Positions 18,554 to 28,132 of a stretch of 64,000 nt of DNA are shown here, piece after piece; position 1 is the stretch's first letter, and the number at the start of each line of letters is the position of its first letter. The DNA is from Emiliania huxleyi CCMP1516 (taxonomy: Eukaryota; Haptophyta; Isochrysidales; Noelaerhabdaceae), in assembly GCF_000372725.1 (NCBI RefSeq), contig NW_005200793.1:200174-264173 (forward strand). Reading direction: 5' to 3'. The notes below the pieces were generated by a model. The model was not told the DNA's origin, ran no database searches, and saw only the letters and a program-made list of their open reading frames with translations. The position numbers were made by a program, and so were the translations under genes.

Positions 18554-20686
18554 TCAGGGGCGCTCCTGGGCCGCATCCGCCGCCATCCTGGCTGCAACTG
18601 CCCTGGCCATCGAAGCGGCCGCAGCGGCACCCCTCGCCTCTGCAGCAGCAGCCGCCTCCTCGAGCGCGGTCTCGCTCCCCTCGAGCGCCAAATCGGCCCG
18701 GCGCAGCGCCGCCCTGGCCTCCGCACGCGCCGCCCTGGCCTCCGCACGCGCCACCTCGGCAGCCGCCAGCGCCGCCACGGCCGCCTCCTCCTCCTCCTTG
18801 TCCGCCTCCGCCTCCTCCTCCGCCTCGTCCGCCTCAGCGTCCAAGCGCGCCGCCTTAGCCACCTCTGCCGACGCCGCCGCCTGGCTCTCCGCCGTGATGC
18901 CGAGCCGGATCCTCTCCTCGTGACACTTCTCGAGAAGCCTGATCATTCTCTCCTCCTCGGCCTTCTTCGCAGCCTCGGCTGTGGCTGCCTCCGACGGCGC
19001 CTCGGCACCCTCCTCCGTCTCCTGCGACGGCCCAGCCCCGCCCGCCCCTCCGCCCTTCTTCTTCTTCTTGCCCTTCTTGCCCTTGGCGCGCTTCTCCGCC
19101 TCGACCTCCGCCAGCAGCTCGTCGGCGTGCCGCGCCGCCTCCTTCTCCTCCGCCGCCCTCTGCGCCGCCCTCTGCGCCGCCCCCGCAGCCCACGCCGCCT
19201 CCTTCGCCGCCTTCTCGGCCGCCTTCTCGGCCGCCGCATGCTCCTCGAGGGCGCGCACGCACTCGGTTTGGCCCTTCTCCTTGGCCCATTGCAGCGCAGT
19301 CTTGCCGCTGCTATTGCACAGCGTCATGTCTGCGCCCGCCCGCAGCAGCTGACGCACCACGGTGGGGTAGCCGAAGGCGGCGGCCTGAATCAGGGCAGTG
19401 CCGCCGTTGCTGGTTTGCATGTCGATCTTCGCGCCGTGCCGGATCAGCGTGTCGACCGCCCGCTCGTGGCCTTCATCGGCGGCCAGCATCAGCGCAGTGT
19501 TGCCAATCTTGCTTTGCTGGTTGACCTCCGCGCCGTGCCGCAGTGCCAGCTCAACCATCTCCTCGCGGCCGTTCGAGGCGGCGAGGCTCAGCGCGGTGCC
19601 GCCGTTGCCGTTCTGCAAAGAGATGTCTGCACCGCGCCGCAGAAGCGCCTCGGCCAGCTCCGCGTGGCCGTAGCCCATTGCGACCATCAGCAGCGTCACG
19701 CCGCTCACAGGGCCGTCATCAAAGACGAACTCGAACGCCGCGTCGATCCGCCCGCCGCCGTCGAGCCACGCCAGCACCGCCGCCTCCTCGCCTCGCTCAG
19801 CCGCTAGCACGACCTCCTCTGGCACCGCCTCGCTGCCCGGCGCGGTCTCTGCGCCGCCCTCGCCGCTCAAAGCAGAGGCCGCAGCACTGGCGCCCGCCTC
19901 CGCCTCGCCTGCGGGCGCCTCTCCCGCCCCTGCGCCGTCCACCTCGGCCGACGGCGCCTCGCGCCGGCCCGCCACCTCCCCGAGATACGCCCTGAAGGCC
20001 TCGACGCACTCGGCGTGGCCCTCCTCCTTGGCCATCTGCAGCGCCGTCTTGCCGCCGCTAGAGCGCAGCGTCATGTCTGCGCCCGCCCGCAGCAAGCGGA
20101 GCACCACGGCGGGGCAGCCGTTGACGGCGGCGAGCATCAGTGCGGTGCCGCCCTTGCTGGTCTGCAGGTTGATCTCTGCGCCGTGCCGGATCAGCGTGTC
20201 GACCACCCGCTCGTGGCCTTTGTAGGCGGCATCCATCAGCGCAGTGTTGCCAATCTTGCTTTGCTGGTTGACCTCCGCGCCGTGCCGCAATGCCAGCTCG
20301 ACCAGGTTCTCGTGGCCATTCCCGGCGGCGAGAATCAGCGCGGTGCCACCGTTGCTCTTCTGCAACGAGACGTCTGCGCCGCGCCGCAGAAGCGCCTCGG
20401 CCAGCTCCTCGTGGCCATTGGCCATCACGACCATCAGCAGCGTCATGCCGCTCATGCAAGAGCCGTCCGAAAAGGTGTACTCGAACCTCTCGTCGATCCG
20501 CCCGCCGCCGTCGAGCCACACCAGCACCGCTCCCGCTTGGCCATCCTTGGCGGCCTTCCGAATGCTCGCGGGGACGTCGCCGACGCCCTCGGGAGGCGGC
20601 GGAGGCGGCGTGCGGCGGACCATGTACATGCTGCCTCGGCGAAAAAGAAAAACCACCGCCGAGCCTACCTGGTGATCCTGTGGCAT
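18554..20686 (-). CDS. Ankyrin-repeat protein with Lys-rich coiled-coil tail
   Basis: About 710 aa from ATG 20686; ATGs at 20629 and 20623 are alternatives, the sequence between resembling a short intron (GTAGGC ... GAGGCAG). Two ankyrin blocks (about residues 35-235 and 290-480), each starting with a degenerate unit VLVWLDGGGRID, are joined by an Ala/Gly/Glu-rich linker. After them comes a predicted coiled coil (about 490-530), a basic stretch GKKGKKKKKGGGAGGAG, then a segment RLLEKCHEERIRLGITAES and a long Ala/Glu-rich helix. The same order recurs at 56055-58341, and the tail alone at 51583 and 61217, so this is a multigene family. The reading frame is open further upstream, but that part overlaps the 3' end of another gene in a different frame. 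Confidence 0.82.
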   Translation of the reverse strand: MPQDHQVGSAVVFLFRRGSMYMVRRTPPPPPPEGVGDVPASIRKAAKDGQAGAVLVWLDGGGRIDERFEYTFSDGSCMSGMTLLMVVMANGHEELAEALLRRGADVSLQKSNGGTALILAAGNGHENLVELALRHGAEVNQQSKIGNTALMDAAYKGHERVVDTLIRHGAEINLQTSKGGTALMLAAVNGCPAVVLRLLRAGADMTLRSSGGKTALQMAKEEGHAECVEAFRAYLGEVAGRREAPSAEVDGAGAGEAPAGEAEAGASAAASALSGEGGAETAPGSEAVPEEVVLAAERGEEAAVLAWLDGGGRIDAAFEFVFDDGPVSGVTLLMVAMGYGHAELAEALLRRGADISLQNGNGGTALSLAASNGREEMVELALRHGAEVNQQSKIGNTALMLAADEGHERAVDTLIRHGAKIDMQTSNGGTALIQAAAFGYPTVVRQLLRAGADMTLCNSSGKTALQWAKEKGQTECVRALEEHAAAEKAAEKAAKEAAWAAGAAQRAAQRAAEEKEAARHADELLAEVEAEKRAKGKKGKKKKKGGGAGGAGPSQETEEGAEAPSEAATAEAAKKAEEERMIRLLEKCHEERIRLGITAESQAAASAEVAKAARLDAEADEAEEEAEADKEEEEAAVAALAAAEVARAEARAARAEARAALRRADLALEGSETALEEAAAAAEARGAAAAASMARAVAARMAADAAQERP

Positions 20687-20747
20687 GGGCACTAAGTCGC
20701 CCTCAAACTCCTCTCGCCGAAGAGTGGGACGCTCTATCTCGATCGCA

Positions 20748-21430
20748 CTAGTACGAGTAGTCGTCGCCGTCATCGTCGTCTCGATCGTAGTCGTCTCCGT
20801 CGTCGTCTCGATCGCGCCGACCGTGCCGGTGGCGGTCGTCGTAACGGCCGTGACGGTAGCCATCGTACCGACCGTGGTGGCGGTCGTACGAGGGCGGCGG
20901 GGAGGGCGAGGGCGGCGGCGGAGGGGGCAAGGGTGAGGGCAGTGCGACCCCGGGTGTGCCAAAACGCCTCGCAATCGTCCGGCGTGTTGTAGTAGCCACG
21001 CGCCGGCTTCGCGTCCTTCGGCACGCACCTGTGGGAAGGACACGCGGGTCATGAATGCGTTAACGGCAAGCGTGTCGGCGGCTTGCACTTTTTGCTGGCG
21101 CACCGGCCGCGCTCGCTGTCATACTTGTAGCAGCGGGTAGTGGCCGGTCACCGACATCCAATTGCTTTGTGCGGCGATCCCGGCGGTGCACTGGGCCATG
21201 GTGCCGTAGCACACGCCTACAAGAACAGCACGGGCGTGTCTCGGACATGCCCGGCGGCGGCGCCAGGGGAAGCCCTTGGCGTGCGGGCCGTTGGTGTAGT
21301 ACGCGGGCTTGTGAAGGCGTGGGTGAGGCACTGGCCGGCGCACTCGGCGATGCCCTCCATGTAGCACCGCGGCCCGTACTCTCGGAGGCTGGAGTCCTGA
21401 AACGTGCACACTGACCCTTCCTGAGAGGCT
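20748..21430 (-). CDS. Spliced Cys-rich, His/Asp/Arg-tailed protein (boundaries partial)
   Basis: Minus-strand exons show a Cys-rich extracellular style: CYMEGIAECAGQCLTHAF (about 21365-21310), CYGTMAQCTAGIAAQSNW (about 21220-21160), CYKYDSERGRCASKKCK (about 21130-21080), then after a likely 37-bp intron (GTTAAC ... CCCACAG, 21061-21025) CVPKDAKPARGYYNTPDDC. The last exon ends in a proline run, a tail rich in RYD/DRH/DDD (about 20890-20751) and a stop at 20748. The alternation of CYxG and short Cys spacings suggests repeated small disulphide modules. The reading frame changes between the first two Cys blocks, so another intron or a frame error is present. Function unknown; secretion is inferred only from cysteine content. 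Confidence 0.5.
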
Positions 21431-21495
21431 GCGGCGGGGCACGACGCGGCGACGGCGCTGAGGGAGCGGCGACCGCGGCGCGACGGGAGGTTCGG

Positions 21496-22618
21496 GAGGC
21501 GGTGCAGCTGCGGCGGCTGCCGCCGCCTCGGCTCGACAGCAGCTGCATGGCTAAGCCTCCCCTCCCCTCCCCTCCTCCCCGCCCGCCCGCCCGCCGCCCC
21601 CCCGCCCCCTCCCCTCGCCCGCGCACTGGCCACCGCCCTTCGCTCGTCTAGCGTATAGGTACTCTCGAGGGTGGAGGGGAAGACGTAGGGCTGCATGAGC
21701 GCCTTCCAACCGAGGCCCCCCCACCCTCACTACTCGCTGCCTACTCGCTGCCTCGAGGGAGGGGGGGGAGACGTCAGGCAGCTCCCACTCCTGTGATGAG
21801 CGCTTGAACCGAGGCCCCTCCCCGAAAGGCAAGTATTATCCACACGAAACCCGAGACCCCTCCCCCCCGCCGCCCCCATCCCCCCACCCCCTTGCTCCCC
21901 TCCCCCCCTCGGGAGGGCCGAACTGAGGCGCCCGTGGGGACCCCGCAATTCCCTTCCCCCCTCGGAGGGCCGGACTGAGGCGTCGAGGGCCCCGCTCTTT
22001 CCTTCGCATAGCGGCCACTCTTCGGATCGCTGGTCGAGCGACCCGGGGGATGCCCCGCGCGCCTGACCCAGGCGCGAAAACGAATCTGCGAGGCGTGGCC
22101 GCTCACGCGGCCCGATGGGGAGGAGCGGGGCGGACTACGGGGATCGGCTTCTTACACAGCCCTTCCCTGCAGCGAGCCCCCCTCCAACCCACCCGCGCTA
22201 GGTCTCGGGCGGCGAAGGGGTCACTCCCGACGACCTCGGGAACTAGCCGGGGCAGTCGGAGAATTCTTAAAATACAAGCCTCTCTCACAGCACACTGGCA
22301 CGACAAGGGCGCGGACTGGCGCGGACTGGCACACTCACCGGCTCACCGCCGGAGCCGCCTAAGCGACTCCGTTAAGAACGGCAATGCATTCCGCACCGTG
22401 CACAATGCCGCTCTCCCCGCACGCTAGCTCGTTCACCGTCTGCCACGCCACGTCGGAGAAGGGGCAAGTCCGTGCTCTGACGGTCGGCCGTCAGAAAACA
22501 TGCCTCCGTGGCTCGGGTTACACCAATCCTCGCTACCCAACGCGGCCAAAGGATATCCACCTCGAGAACCTCGATCGAGAGGACATATACAGGCCAATCA
22601 ATAGTCCGCCTTGCTTTG
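21496..22618 (+). repeat. Segmental duplication, copy 1 (contains an element insertion)
   Basis: Matches 25201-26101 almost throughout, including polypyrimidine tracts, GCGTATAGGTACTCTCGAGG and the terminal ACACCAATCCTCGCTACCCA block. The main difference is a 189-bp insertion at 22263-22451. Neither copy encodes a recognisable protein. Confidence 0.93.
22263..22451 (+). mobile_element. 189-bp element with target-site duplication (copy A)
   Basis: Flanked by GTCGGAGA at 22255-22262 and 22452-22459. The homologous duplicated locus near 25944 has a single GTCGGAGA and no insert, giving a filled/empty-site pair. If the element begins at GAATTC the duplication is 6 bp. No terminal inverted repeats or reading frame are seen; it carries the palindromic core GGAGCCGCCTAAGCGACTCC. 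A second copy lies at 3498-3686. A non-autonomous element is the best call; class is unknown. Confidence 0.88.
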
Positions 22619-22897
22619 ACCTTTGTTTCCTAACATCATAACATGAAAGGGAGAAAGAAGAGCGAGACCGCGTCGAACTCACTAGGACCCCCCAGCTTCG
22701 GAGCGCAACAATTGTAACTGAGCTTGCCACTCCGGCCCTTATGACGCTTGTGGTGTGGGCGCGCTTGGCAGGGTCGTGTTCACACATCGCTCACATCGGA
22801 CTTCTCTGCACTCTGAAGTTCTCATTCGCATGCCGCTCGGATACCGCACATGCTTAGGACCGAACCCGCCTGCAACGGCGCCTTCGCAGGGACTCAT

Positions 22898-24451
22898 ATG
22901 GCCCCCCGCAAGCGCGCCCGCACCGCCGGCGAAAGCGAGGAGGAGGGCGAGGCTGTGCCGGTCGCGGATGGCTTCGAGGCGCCCATCTTTGGCGCCCGCG
23001 TCGTCGGACAGGTCACCACGCTGGCGCTCGAGGGCAAGGACGGCCCTCTGGCATCGCAAAAGCTGCGTGCCGTCGCAAGCGATCGCGCGGGCGGCTGGTA
23101 CGTCACGACTAAGGAGGGCTCGCTGCTGCATGTGTCGGCGGCCGGGCGCATCCGCACCGTCGCGACCTGCGAGGAATGCCGCGGTATTGCCCTCAGCCCC
23201 GACGGCGGCGCGTTGTTTTTGGCGGACCACGACAAGATCCTGCGGGTGGAGGTGGCGACAGGCGCGGTGACGACTGTCGCGGGCAGCGGCGCCGAAGGCA
23301 GCGTTGATGGCGTGGGCGGCGCGGCGCAGTTCAACGGCGCAGCCAGCATCGCCATCAGCCCCGACGGCGGAGCGCTGTTTGTGGCGGACTTCAGCAACCA
23401 CAAGATCCGGCGGGTGGAGGTGGCGACGGGCGCGGTGACGACTGTCGCGGGCAGCGGCACCCAGGGCAGCACCGATGGTATGGGCGGCGCGGCGCAGTTC
23501 TCGTGCCCAGTTGGCGTCGCCCTCAGCCCCGACGGCAGCGCGCTGTTTGTGGCGGACTACTGGAACAACAAGATCCGGCGGGTGGAGGTGGCGACGGGCG
23601 CGGTGACGACTGTCGCGGGCAGCGGCGCTAAGGGCAGCGCCGATGGTATGGGCGGCGCGGCGCAGTTCTCGTGCCCAGTTGGCGTCGCCCTCAGCCCCGA
23701 TGGCAGCACTCTTCTGGTCCGCACGGGAGCGATGTCGGGAGCGACGGCTCTCCGCCAGGTCTGCGTGTCTGCGCCTCCTCCGCCTCCCTCCTTTGCGCCG
23801 ATTGTGGTGCCGCCCTCGACCCTCGTGGCAGACCTGAAGAAGACGCGGGGCGACCCCACCCTCCCCACCGGCCTGGTCACCTTCCTGGTCGGCGACGACG
23901 AGGAGCGCATCGAGCACGTGAGCAAGAACCTGCTCTGCGTGCGGTCCGAGTACTATGGGAAGATGTTTGGCATCGGCATGAAGGAGCGCGACGCCGCCGA
24001 GATCACGGTGCCCAAGACGGACCTCGCCAGCTTCACCGCCTTCATCGACTACCTCTGCACCGACCAGCTCGACCTCGGCGAGGGGGAGGGCGAGCAGGCA
24101 CGGCGCGCGCTCGTGCTGCGGGAGCTGGCGCAGATGTACCAGGTGCCGCGCCTCGAGCTGCTCTGCGCGCAGGCGCTGCAGGAGAGCGTCGGGCCGGCGA
24201 GCGCCGTGCCGCTGCTCGAGGCGGCGCACACGACGGGCGACGGGCGGCTCCTCGCGCAGTGCCGCCGCTACGTGGCCGACCACGCCGCCGAGGTGCGGGC
24301 GAGCGGCGGCGTGGAGCAGCTGCGCGACTTGGGCGTGGCCAAGGGGCTGCTCGGCGACGCGCTCGACCAGGTGGCGGAGCTCAAAGGGACGGTGGCGGCG
24401 CGCGACACGGAGCTCGAGAAGGTCCGGGCGGAGGTGGCCGAGCGGGCATGA
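22898..24451 (+). CDS. NHL-repeat and BTB/POZ domain protein
   Basis: Intronless 517-aa protein from ATG 22898 (MAPRKRARTAG, a basic nuclear-localisation-like start); an upstream in-frame ATG at 22850 is less likely. Residues about 70-275 form NHL-type beta-propeller blades with repeated GVALSPDGSALFVADYWNNK and VTTVAGSGxxGSxDG, three of them nearly identical. After a proline-rich linker, a BTB/POZ domain (about 310-440) is recognisable from VTFLVGDDEERIEHVSKNLL, YYGKMFGIGMKER and FTAFIDYLCTD, followed by a BACK-like helical region. BTB proteins usually dimerise and serve as Cullin-3 adaptors, with the propeller binding substrate; that role is inferred. Confidence 0.9.
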   Translation: MAPRKRARTAGESEEEGEAVPVADGFEAPIFGARVVGQVTTLALEGKDGPLASQKLRAVASDRAGGWYVTTKEGSLLHVSAAGRIRTVATCEECRGIALSPDGGALFLADHDKILRVEVATGAVTTVAGSGAEGSVDGVGGAAQFNGAASIAISPDGGALFVADFSNHKIRRVEVATGAVTTVAGSGTQGSTDGMGGAAQFSCPVGVALSPDGSALFVADYWNNKIRRVEVATGAVTTVAGSGAKGSADGMGGAAQFSCPVGVALSPDGSTLLVRTGAMSGATALRQVCVSAPPPPPSFAPIVVPPSTLVADLKKTRGDPTLPTGLVTFLVGDDEERIEHVSKNLLCVRSEYYGKMFGIGMKERDAAEITVPKTDLASFTAFIDYLCTDQLDLGEGEGEQARRALVLRELAQMYQVPRLELLCAQALQESVGPASAVPLLEAAHTTGDGRLLAQCRRYVADHAAEVRASGGVEQLRDLGVAKGLLGDALDQVAELKGTVAARDTELEKVRAEVAERA

Positions 24452-25200
24452 GTGAGGGGCAGCGCCCCACCGCCGGGTGGGATTATGTATTCCGCACCTG
24501 CATTGTGCATTCTGTACGACCCTTTTTTTGGCCTCTCCTACCTATATTGGGCGAGTGTTTGCATTCTGCACCTGCATCCTGCATCGGTACTCTGTCCGCT
24601 CTCTCCTGGCTGTGGGTGAGTTTTTGCATTCCGCATTCTGCATCCTGCATCCTGCACGTCTCTCACAGGAGCGCTGTGATCTAGCTCTTTTGGGCCCGCT
24701 TCTGCATTCTGCATTCTGCATCTGCATCCTGCATCGGGTGCAGTTCACAGCTTTCCTATTTGGGGCCGATTCTGCATTCTGCATTCTGCATCTGCATCCT
24801 GTGAGGGGAGAAAACGGGAATCTTTGTGCGATTCATAATAGTACAACACGCATATCCGTGAATCACCTAGTGTGCCATAGTGTGCCACCCTCACCATTCT
24901 TTTTCTGCCATTAACAAATTGCCCTGCCCAACATATTTTAGTTACTGGGTCCTAATGGCTATGTGGGAGAAGTTTGGTCTTTGTTTCATGGGGGGATCTG
25001 GATGTATTCACGGCTAAAGTTGGTGCCGGCACGGCTCCCCTAGCCGGTCTCTCGGGGCAGGCCGGGAAGAGCCTCCAGGCCTTCTGTGGAGCTTAGGTAG
25101 GGTCCCCAGCCAGCCTCCAGCTGCAAGGCAGTCTCCAGGGGCCATGTAGCATGCCTGACATGACAGTGCAACCCACCCGGACACGGGTAGCGCACCAGAG
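24452..25200. other. Intergenic with TGCATYCTGCA microrepeats
   Basis: From about 24487 to 24805 the sequence carries many copies of TGCATTCTGCA / TGCATCCTGCA in loose clusters, interspersed with CTCTCCT-type spacers. The remainder is AT-richer and shows no gene. Confidence 0.7.
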
Positions 25201-26101
25201 GAGGCGGTGCAGCTGCGGCGGCTGCCGCCGCCTCGGCTCGACAGCAGCTGCATGGCTAAGCCTCCCCTCCCCTCCCCTCCTCCCCGCCCGCCCGCCCGCC
25301 GCCCCCGTGCCCCCTCCCCTCGCCCGCGCACTGGCCACCGCCCTTCGCTCGTCTAGCGTATAGGTACTCTCGAGGGTGGAGGGGAAGACGTAGGGCTGCA
25401 TGCGCGCCTTCCAACCGAGGCCCCCCCACCCTCACTACTCGCTGCCTACTCGCTGCCTCGAGGGAGGGGGGGGAGACGTCAGGCAGCTCCCACTCCTGTG
25501 ATGAGCGCTTGAACCGAGGCCCCTCCCCGAAAGGCAAGAGTATTAGCCACACGAAACCCGAGACCCCTCCCCCCCGCCCCCCTCCCCCCCTCGGGAGGGC
25601 CGAACTGAGGCGCCCGTGGGGACCCCGCAATTCCCTTCCCCCCTCGGAGGGCCGGACTGAGGCGTCGAGGGCCCCGCTCTTTCCTTCGCATAGCGGCCAC
25701 TCTTCGGATCGCTGGTCGAGCGAGCGACCCGGGGGATGCCCCGCGCGCCTGACCCAGGCGCGAAAACGAATCTGCGAGGCGTGGCCGCTCACGCGGCCCG
25801 ACGGGGAGGAGCGGGGCGGACTACGGGGATCGGCTTCTTACACAGCCCTTCCCTGCAGCGAGCCCCCCTCCAACCCACCCGCGCTAGGTCTCGGGCGGCG
25901 AAGGGGTCACTCCCGACGACCTCGGGAACTAGCCGGGGCAGTCGGAGAAGGGGCAACTCCGTGCACTGACGGTCGGCCGTCAGAAAACATGCCTCCGTGG
26001 CTCGGGTTACACCAATCCTCGCTACCCAACGCGGCCAAAGGATATCCACCTCGAGAACCTCGAGAGTACATACAGGCCAATCAATAGTCCGCCTTGCTTT
26101 G
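25201..26101 (+). repeat. Segmental duplication, copy 2 (empty site)
   Basis: Copy of 21496-22618 lacking the 189-bp element; GTCGGAGA occurs once here. It also lacks a short polypyrimidine stretch present in copy 1. Confidence 0.93.
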
Positions 26102-26234
26102 TTTCCTTGCTTTGTTTCAACCTCTGGGTCTGCAACTCGCACGGCGGGTCCGCGTCCGAGCAAGCATCTGCGGCTCACGGTTGTGCTCTCGCAGAGCGCG
26201 ACCAACATGGTGATCCGCTACACACAGATCAGAG

Positions 26235-26236
<2 letters not shown>

Positions 26237-26267
<31 letters not shown>
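26237..26267. repeat. (TC)n microsatellite
   Basis: Uninterrupted CT/TC dinucleotide run; a similar run lies at 40405-40432. Confidence 0.95.
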
Positions 26268-26268
<1 letters not shown>

Positions 26269-26461
26269 GTCGACAAGGCGGACTTCCGAAACCTGGGTGA
26301 GCACTTTCGAGCTCTTCTTGCAGCACGGCTCTTCCTGTGTGCCGGAACAGAGCTCCATGCTCCATGCAAGCCGTCCAACGTGATAGGAACGCGGGCTCTC
26401 TCGGCTTCGGGACCTCGAAGCTGCCCCTCAAAAAAAGACGAACACTATCCGGGAAACTGAC

Positions 26462-27691
26462 GGTGAACCTTCTTTTCTAGACCGGAAGGATTGAGAGCAG
26501 CCTCGCTCTCAATCCTAGAAGTCGAAGGATTGTGAGCAGCACTCCTCGCAATCGTAGCATCTCTGTGCGATTGCGAGCGCCGGCGCTCGCAATCCTACAT
26601 CTTCTAGGACTAAGAGCAGCTCTGCTCCCAAGGTGACTGGTGACGCCTACGACTACTACCAGCGCGCTCGCAATCCGAGCAAAGTCTAGGATTGCGAGCA
26701 GGACTGCTCACAATCCTATCAACATGCCTCCGATTGCGAGCAGTGCTGCTCACAATCCTACATCTTGTAGGACTATGAGCGGCTGCGCTCACAATCGTGC
26801 CGAAGATCCAGAGATCTGCGCTCGTAATCCTAGCTTCATGCGCCGATTGCGAGGTAACCCGCTCGCAATCCTTAGATCTTGGGTACGATNNNNNNNNNNN
26901 NNNNNNNNNNNNNNNNNNNNNNNNNNNNNNNNNNNNNNNNNNNNNNNNNNNNNNNNNNNNNNNNNNNNNNNNNNNNNNNNNNNNNNNNNGGGGGTCCGCA
27001 TGGCCCTGCTCAAAATCCTGGCAGTGCCCCTGGGCCGGCAAATGTGGGGAATGTGAAGGCCGACGGGCACCAGTCCCAGCATCTCGGTCTCAGAGACCGG
27101 GCCCTATAGCAGGAACTGGCGGTTCATCAATGGGTGACGCAGAAGGACACCTTGCACAGTCCGCTTACTACTTATCGGATTGCGAGCGGGTCCCCTCGCA
27201 ATCGGTGCGATCACTGTTTGGATTGTGAGGAGACCCTCCCGGCGCGCTCACTCACAAGCGCTCGCTCGGCTGGAGCGATTGGGAGCGCCCTCTGTGCGCA
27301 TGCTAGCAATCCTTGGATCTTGGGTACGATTGTGAGCGCCGCCGCTCATAGTCCTACAAGATGTAGGATTGCGAGCGCTACTGCTCGCAATCGGAAGCAT
27401 GTTGCTTAGGATTGTGAGCAGTGCTGCTCGCAATCCTAGACTTTGCTCGGATTGCGAGCGCGCTGGTAGTAGTCGTAGGCGTCACCAGTCACCTTTGGTA
27501 TTGCTAAAAATCTCTCTCTCCTTGGGAGCGGAGCTGCTCTTAGTCCTAGAAGATGTAGGATTGCGAGCGCCGGCGCTCGCAATCGCACAGAGATGCTACG
27601 ATTGCGAGGAGTGCTGCTCACAATCCTTCGACTTCTAGGATTGAGAGCGAGGCTGCTCTCAATCCTTCCGGTCTAGAAAAGAAGGTTCACC
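26462..27691. mobile_element. Fold-back element with ~400-bp inverted arms and 9-bp target duplication
   Basis: Starts GGTGAACCTTCTTTTCTAG and ends with its reverse complement; both outer flanks carry GAAACTGAC (26453-26461 and 27692-27700), a 9-bp target duplication. The arms (left about 26462-26889, right about 27310-27691) are nearly identical reverse complements and consist of a series of small palindromes of the form GGATTGYGAGC ... GCTCRCAATCC. The right arm has a ~28-bp insertion containing GAGAGAGAGATTTTTAGC relative to the left. The centre holds a 100-N gap and a short unique stretch (26990-27180). No transposase is visible. A 9-bp duplication fits Mutator-like elements, so a non-autonomous MULE or similar fold-back is the best inference. 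Confidence 0.93.
26890..26989. other. Assembly gap (100 N)
   Basis: A gap of exactly 100 N lies inside the fold-back element; its true length is probably unknown, and hairpins likely caused it. Confidence 0.99.
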
Positions 27692-27784
27692 GAAACTGAC
27701 TTCGTTCATCCTTGGCGCCTAAACCGGACTGACTATTCCTTGGCGCCTAAACCGCCGAAGCGCCCAACCATCCACTCTGCCTCG

Positions 27785-28132
27785 ATGCTCGCCGCTACCG
27801 CCCTCGCGTCCCCAGCCGCCCTGAACACACCGCGCGGTGGCACCCGGCCCGCCATCGAGTCGCGCCGGGCCGCCATCGCCCGCGCATGGAGCACTCCTGG
27901 CCCGACCAGCTATCGCCTTCCACAGCGGCTGAGCGCTCCCTTTGCCACAGAGGTGCCCGAGACCTTCATGGGCATCAGCAGTGAAGACTGGCACGTCACG
28001 GAGGGCCCTTCTGATGACGTTTGCACGCAGTGCTTTCTGGCGCCTGAGTGGATGGGTTTGGCGCCGGACGCCTGGGTTTGTACCGACTCTGCCACCTTCA
28101 AGGCGCCGCTCACCTCAGAAGACTCGTACTGA
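27785..28132 (+). CDS. Small hypothetical protein
   Basis: A 115-aa frame from ATG 27785 (MLAATALASPAALNTP). The C-terminal half, DVCTQCFLAPEWMGLAPDAW followed by another Cys, has mixed non-repetitive composition with a CxxC pair, and the stop follows SEDSY. Composition differs from the repetitive frames nearby, which supports coding. It starts 85 bp after the fold-back element. No family recognised. Confidence 0.4.
   Translation: MLAATALASPAALNTPRGGTRPAIESRRAAIARAWSTPGPTSYRLPQRLSAPFATEVPETFMGISSEDWHVTEGPSDDVCTQCFLAPEWMGLAPDAWVCTDSATFKAPLTSEDSY

Noticed and set aside
24487-24805. CRISPR-like array from repeated TGCATTCTGCA words
   Set aside because: Repeat length and spacing are irregular, spacers are not of constant length and the genome is eukaryotic; this is a degenerate microrepeat cluster.
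26462-27691. CRISPR array or tRNA cluster interpretation of the many GATTGCGAGC hairpins
   Set aside because: The hairpins are symmetric about the centre, the whole unit has inverted ends and a 9-bp target duplication, so it is a fold-back element.
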